This document shows, piece after piece, positions 49,522-52,973 of a stretch of DNA of 52,973 bases. How positions within the stretch are numbered: position 1 is the first letter of the stretch; the number at the start of each line of letters is the position of its first letter. The notes under the pieces were generated by a model. It did no database searches and had not been told where the DNA came from. It saw nothing but the letters and a program-made list of their open reading frames with translations. The position numbers and the translations under genes are program-made. Source of the stretch: CAZOIA01 sp964579675 (GTDB lineage: Bacteria; Planctomycetota; Phycisphaerae; UBA1845; PWPN01); the NCBI GenBank assembly GCA_964579675.1, contig CAZOIA010000011.1, positions 1 to 52,973 on the forward strand. Reading direction: 5' to 3'.

Positions 49522-50685
49522 ATGGCCAAATCATTGAACGTCGGCATGATCGGGTGCGGCTTCATGGGGCGGGCCCACTCCAACGCCTACCGGAAGGTCA
49601 ACCATTTCTTCAAGCGGGAGCATCAGCCGGTGCTCAAAGCATGCTGTGCACGCCCGGAAGAGAAGGACAAGCTCAAGGCGTTCGCCGAAAGCTGGGGCTA
49701 CCAGTCGTGCGAGACGGATTGGCGAAAGCTCGTCAAGCGCGACGACATCGACCTGATCGACATCTGCGTGCCGAACTTCATGCATCGCGACGTCGCGGTG
49801 GCGGCGGCCGAGCAGGGCAAGATCATCGTTTGTGAGAAACCGTTGGCCATGAACGTCGCCGAGGCCGAGGAAATGGTCGCTGCGGTCGAGAAAGCCGGCG
49901 TGGCCAACATGGTCTCGTTCAACTATCGCCGGGTGCCGGCCATCTCGCTGGCCAAGCAGGTCGTGGACGAGGGGCGTATCGGCCGGCCGTTCCACTATCG
50001 CGCAACCTACCTGCAGGACTGGACCATTGCCACCGATGTGCCCCAGGGCGGCATGGCCCTGTGGCGGCTGGACGTCAAGGTGGCCGGCTCCGGTGTCACC
50101 GGCGACCTGCTCGCCCACTCCATCGATACCGCCGAGTGGCTCAACGGGCCCATCAAGAGAATCACCGCCGCTGCCGAAACGTTCATCAAGCAGCGCAAGC
50201 ACGCCGAGACCGGCAAGGTCGAGCCGGTCGGCATCGACGACGCCTGCATGTTCCTCGCCATTTTCGAGAACGGGTCCATGGGCACGTTCGAGAGCACCCG
50301 CTACGCCCGCGGCCGAAAGAACTACAATACCTTCGAGCTCAACGGCGAGTTGGGCAGCGTCTTCTTTGACCTCGAAGACCCGCACATCCTGCAATACTTC
50401 AAGTACGCCGACCCCAAGACCGGAGAGAAGATCGAGGACCACCTGACCGGCTGGCAGCGAATCCACGTAACCAATCCCGAACATCCATACATGGACAAAT
50501 GGTGGGTTCCGGGCTGCACGATCGGTTACGAGCACACGTTCGTCCACGGTCTGGCTGATTTCCTGGCCGGCCTGGAGGGCGGCGAGAAGTTCCAGCCCGA
50601 TTTCCGCTCCGCTCTCCGCACCCAGAAAGTCTGCGACGCCGTGCTCGAAAGTGCCAGGAGCCGAACCTGGATCGAGATTGCCTGA
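49522..50685 (+). CDS. Gfo/Idh/MocA-family oxidoreductase
   Basis: 387 aa from the ATG at 49522 with AGGAG 6 nt upstream. Rossmann glycine motif GCGFMGRAHS (11-20), the catalytic-lysine motif CEKPLAMN near residue 107 and the C-terminal beta-sheet domain with DLLAHSIDTAEWL (His/Asp pair) are typical. These enzymes oxidise or reduce sugar C-1 to C-3 hydroxyls with NAD(P). The neighbouring ThuA and isomerase genes suggest a 3-keto-sugar route. Confidence 0.93.
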   Translation: MAKSLNVGMIGCGFMGRAHSNAYRKVNHFFKREHQPVLKACCARPEEKDKLKAFAESWGYQSCETDWRKLVKRDDIDLIDICVPNFMHRDVAVAAAEQGKIIVCEKPLAMNVAEAEEMVAAVEKAGVANMVSFNYRRVPAISLAKQVVDEGRIGRPFHYRATYLQDWTIATDVPQGGMALWRLDVKVAGSGVTGDLLAHSIDTAEWLNGPIKRITAAAETFIKQRKHAETGKVEPVGIDDACMFLAIFENGSMGTFESTRYARGRKNYNTFELNGELGSVFFDLEDPHILQYFKYADPKTGEKIEDHLTGWQRIHVTNPEHPYMDKWWVPGCTIGYEHTFVHGLADFLAGLEGGEKFQPDFRSALRTQKVCDAVLESARSRTWIEIA

Positions 50686-50987
50686 CGGCGTTTGGCGGCC
50701 CACAACTGGACGTGGTCCGAGCCACGGCGACGGGCCTGATCTCACATGCCGTGGATGTGCGAATGGGCCGGCGCGGGAAAGTGGGACAAGTGAAAGCGAA
50801 ACGTGCACCTTCTCACGTTCTCCCGTTCTCACCTTTGCCCGTTCTCACTTTCTCACATGCCCACCCTCCCCGCCGAGGGTTGAACCTTGCTCGGGCCGAT
50901 GGTAGGCTGTCGGAGCGGCCAATGCTGGGAGAGTGTCCCCCAGGTTTCGATAGGCCGTTTTCAGTCTGGTTCAAAGGGAGCACCACC
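50686..50987. other. Gap between the Gfo/Idh and ThuA genes, with a pyrimidine-rich array
   Basis: 302 bp without a recognised gene. At 50809-50862 lies CTTCTCACGTTCTCCCGTTC followed by TCACCTTTGCCCGTTCTCAC-type units, a degenerate GTTCTC[AC]C array. Its reverse complement resembles the purine-rich arrays of the rnf gaps. Confidence 0.6.
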
Positions 50988-51809
50988 ATGAGAAAAGTCA
51001 AATGGCTGCTGGGCACGGGTGTGATGGCCATCGTTGCCGCTTCGCTGATTTGTCTGGCCGACAACCAGGGCAGCAAGAAAAAGAAGATACTGTTCTATTC
51101 GCAGTCGTTCGGCTTCCGGCACTCGGTCGTGAACAGGCCCCTGACGGGCGAGCTGTCGCACGCCGAGAAGATCATGAAAGAGATCCTCACCAAGGCCGGC
51201 TACCAGGTCTTCCTCTCCCAGGACTTCCACGACCTGGAGGGCGACGCATGCAAGCAGTACGATGCCATCGTTTTCTACACCAGCGGCAATCCCCTCATCG
51301 ACCGGGACGCCCTGCTCAAGTGGCTTCGTTCGGGCGGGGCGTTCATCGGGATTCACGCCGCCACCGACTCATTCCGCGGTGACACGGACTATGCGAAGGG
51401 CTGGCCTGAGTACGTGAAGTTCATCGGCGCCGCCTTCAAGATACACGGGGAGCAGAGAGCCCCCACGATGAAGGTCGAAGTGCCCGACCACCCCGCCACC
51501 GAGATGCTCGACCGGGAGTGGAAGCTCCTGGACGAGATTTACACGTTCACCGAGGAGTCCTTCTCGCGCGACAACGTCCGCGTGCTCATCAGCGTGGATA
51601 CCGAGAAAACCCCGAAGGCGGACCTCAAGGCCATGAAGATGAAACCCGACGGGGACCACGGCATCGCATGGACGAACACCGAGGGCAAGGGGCGCGTATT
51701 CTACACCTCGCTCGGGCATCGCGAGGACGTCTGGACCAACCCGACGTACCAGAAGCATCTGCTCGGCGGCATCACCTGGGCCCTGGGTGAGGACAAACCC
51801 GGCGGATAG
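50988..51809 (+). CDS. Secreted ThuA-domain protein
   Basis: 273 aa from the ATG at 50988 with GGGAG upstream. Signal peptide MRKVKWLLGTGVMAIVAASL, then a ThuA (class I glutamine-amidotransferase-like) fold: ILFYSQSFGFRHS, YDAIVFYTSGNPL, GGAFIGIHAATDSF and GRVFYTSLGHREDVW. ThuA proteins act in disaccharide or 3-keto-glycoside catabolism; related exported forms are abundant in planctomycetes. Here it is probably the last gene of the plus-strand sugar group. Confidence 0.92.
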   Translation: MRKVKWLLGTGVMAIVAASLICLADNQGSKKKKILFYSQSFGFRHSVVNRPLTGELSHAEKIMKEILTKAGYQVFLSQDFHDLEGDACKQYDAIVFYTSGNPLIDRDALLKWLRSGGAFIGIHAATDSFRGDTDYAKGWPEYVKFIGAAFKIHGEQRAPTMKVEVPDHPATEMLDREWKLLDEIYTFTEESFSRDNVRVLISVDTEKTPKADLKAMKMKPDGDHGIAWTNTEGKGRVFYTSLGHREDVWTNPTYQKHLLGGITWALGEDKPGG

Positions 51810-51879
51810 AAGCGCGGGGAAGACACAACCAGGTTTCGCAAGCTCGTGTCATGGGAACCGAGAGCGCTGAGAGTCCAGG

Positions 51880-52809
51880 CTAACTGGCGAAGATACGGTC
51901 CATCCGCCGGGCGATTTCCTGGAGGCGGTCTCGGCCGCCGCCGCGGATCTCGGCCGTGGCCCAGCCGCTGAACCCGATCTCGCGCAGGGCCTTCATCACC
52001 TCCGGCCAGTCGCAGTCCCCTTCCAGAAGCTCCACCTTGAACCCCTTCCACAGGCCCTCGTTGTCGCGCTTCTGTCGGCTGTACTCCTTGATGTCGAGCT
52101 TCACGATTCGCTTGCCGAGGATACGAATCCACTGCTCCGGCCAGCCGCTCCGGACGATGTTGCCAACGTCGAAGTAGGAGCCGATCATCGGCGATTCAAA
52201 TTCGTCAATGTACCGGGCCATCTCCAGCGGACTGAGCAGGAAGTTGTTCCAGACGTTCTCGATCAGGATCTTGACGCCCAGTTCCTCGGCCAGCGGCAGG
52301 ACCTTGCGGATCTCAGCCTGCGAGCGGGTGTAGGCTTTGTCGTACGGCATCGTCTTGTCGACCTTGGCCGGCACGAGCAGCATGGCCGTCCCCCCCCAGA
52401 ACTTCACGTCACGCAGTGCGGTTCGGATGCTGTCCACGCATTGCTTGCGTACCGCCGGGTCCGCGTGTGAAAGGGGCGACTTCCAATGGCGTGAATTCAC
52501 CGCGCCGTGGATGGGCAGGCCCGACTTGTCGCGGGCGGCAAGGATCTCCTCGCGATCGAGCGTAGTCGGGCTGTCCATCTCGACCCCGTCGAAGCCGAGT
52601 CCCTTGAGCAGCTTGAACTTCTCCAGGACCGACATGTCGCCCTTGACCATGCCGAACTTGACAGCCTTTTTGATCTGGAGGCGTGCAGCCGCCGCGGCCG
52701 GCTGATCCTTGCCCGCGGCCAGCGGCGCCCCCGCCAAGTGGGCCGCCGCCACGGCCCCGCCTGCAGCTTGAAGGAATTGCCTACGGTTGATCCGGTCTTG
52801 CTCGATCAT
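51880..52809 (-). CDS. Tat-exported sugar phosphate isomerase/epimerase
   Basis: 309 aa. The N-terminus RINRRQFLQAAGG followed by an Ala-rich stretch is a twin-arginine signal (R9/R10), implying export of a folded, metal-loaded enzyme. GFDGVEMDSPTT, ILIENVWNNFLLSP, IGSYFDVGNIV and VKLDIKEYS are the barrel strands with metal ligands of this family. It converges with the ThuA gene. Confidence 0.92.
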   Translation of the reverse strand: MIEQDRINRRQFLQAAGGAVAAAHLAGAPLAAGKDQPAAAAARLQIKKAVKFGMVKGDMSVLEKFKLLKGLGFDGVEMDSPTTLDREEILAARDKSGLPIHGAVNSRHWKSPLSHADPAVRKQCVDSIRTALRDVKFWGGTAMLLVPAKVDKTMPYDKAYTRSQAEIRKVLPLAEELGVKILIENVWNNFLLSPLEMARYIDEFESPMIGSYFDVGNIVRSGWPEQWIRILGKRIVKLDIKEYSRQKRDNEGLWKGFKVELLEGDCDWPEVMKALREIGFSGWATAEIRGGGRDRLQEIARRMDRIFAS

Positions 52810-52973
52810 GGGTCGCTCCTCGCGGATAAGCAGCCATACGATTCCCTGTAAGATTGACGTGCGGCAATTCTAGTTTCGTTGTTCCGGCAACGTCAACCCG
52901 AGGGAGTCGGCGTCGGACCCGCCGTAGTGTACCGCCAATTGGGGAATCTGGAGATTTGATGGCAAAAAGATAG
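52810..52973. other. Window end, upstream region of the Tat-exported isomerase
   Basis: 164 bp with no recognisable gene. GCGAGGAGCGA before the minus-strand start supplies the ribosome binding site. The start of a further gene cannot be judged. Confidence 0.4.

Overview
The window is GC-rich and looks like a piece of a planctomycete chromosome, probably from an anaerobic or facultatively anaerobic Phycisphaerae-like lineage. This assignment is inferred from several traits: two secreted S1 sulfatases, a tandem array of proteins with a PEP-CTERM-like tail of the form [VI]P[AV]PGA-helix-K/RRF, zinc ribbons of the CPxCG...CxxCGYD kind, many sugar-phosphate-isomerase/Gfo-Idh/ThuA genes, and an Rnf complex next to a NAD-linked [NiFe] hydrogenase. 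No rRNA, tRNA, CRISPR array, transposase or phage gene was recognised.

Layout. 0-0.9 kb: zinc-ribbon membrane protein. 0.9-1.8 kb: decayed DNA with a duplicated sulfatase 3' end, a 138-bp palindromic element and a truncated secreted ORF. 1.8-5.1 kb: two divergent sulfatases. 5.3-7.5 kb: xylose isomerase and a QueC-like enzyme. 7.7-11.9 kb: two converging sodium/solute symporters, each paired with a very small membrane protein. 12.2-15.6 kb: enolase-superfamily epimerase, URO-D family protein, and a GmhB-like phosphatase with a membrane tail. 15.6-18.5 kb: a beta-propeller/PHP-like (DUF3604-type) secreted protein and a small zinc-ribbon membrane protein. 18.6-24.6 kb: hydrogenase operon hoxEF-U-Y-H-W followed by a response regulator, then a STAS protein. 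25.0-32.8 kb, divergent from hox: rnfCDGEAB, a UbiA-family prenyltransferase and a TIM-barrel protein. 32.9-39.1 kb: six tandem PEP-CTERM-like genes and one related secreted protein. 39.4-46.9 kb: DUF58 protein, SGNH lipoprotein, large glycoside hydrolase, surE, HEAT-repeat lipoprotein, murI. 47.1-52.8 kb: phosphomannose-isomerase-like protein, two sugar-phosphate-isomerase-like TIM barrels, Gfo/Idh oxidoreductase and ThuA protein.

How it fits together. Sulfatases, the large glycoside hydrolase, xylose isomerase, the symporters and the 47-53 kb sugar genes suggest degradation of sulfated or otherwise complex polysaccharides. Hox (H2/NAD) and Rnf (ferredoxin/NAD coupled to ion flux) would balance electrons during fermentation. 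The 367-bp hox/rnf intergenic region carries two symmetric operator-like sites, one next to each predicted transcription start. One is a perfect match to the half-sites of Crp/Fnr-type regulators.

The least explained structure is in the DNA between genes. The two large gaps inside the otherwise tightly packed rnf operon carry the same composite element: a purine-rich GAATTGAGA-type array, then a GC-rich motif (four perfect-phase 33-bp copies in one gap), then a GCGAAGCCGCAAGCGG motif. In the PEP-CTERM array, the segment from one gene's sorting tail, through an intergenic hairpin, to the next gene's signal peptide is nearly constant (about 220 bp), while the mature regions are unrelated or only distantly related.
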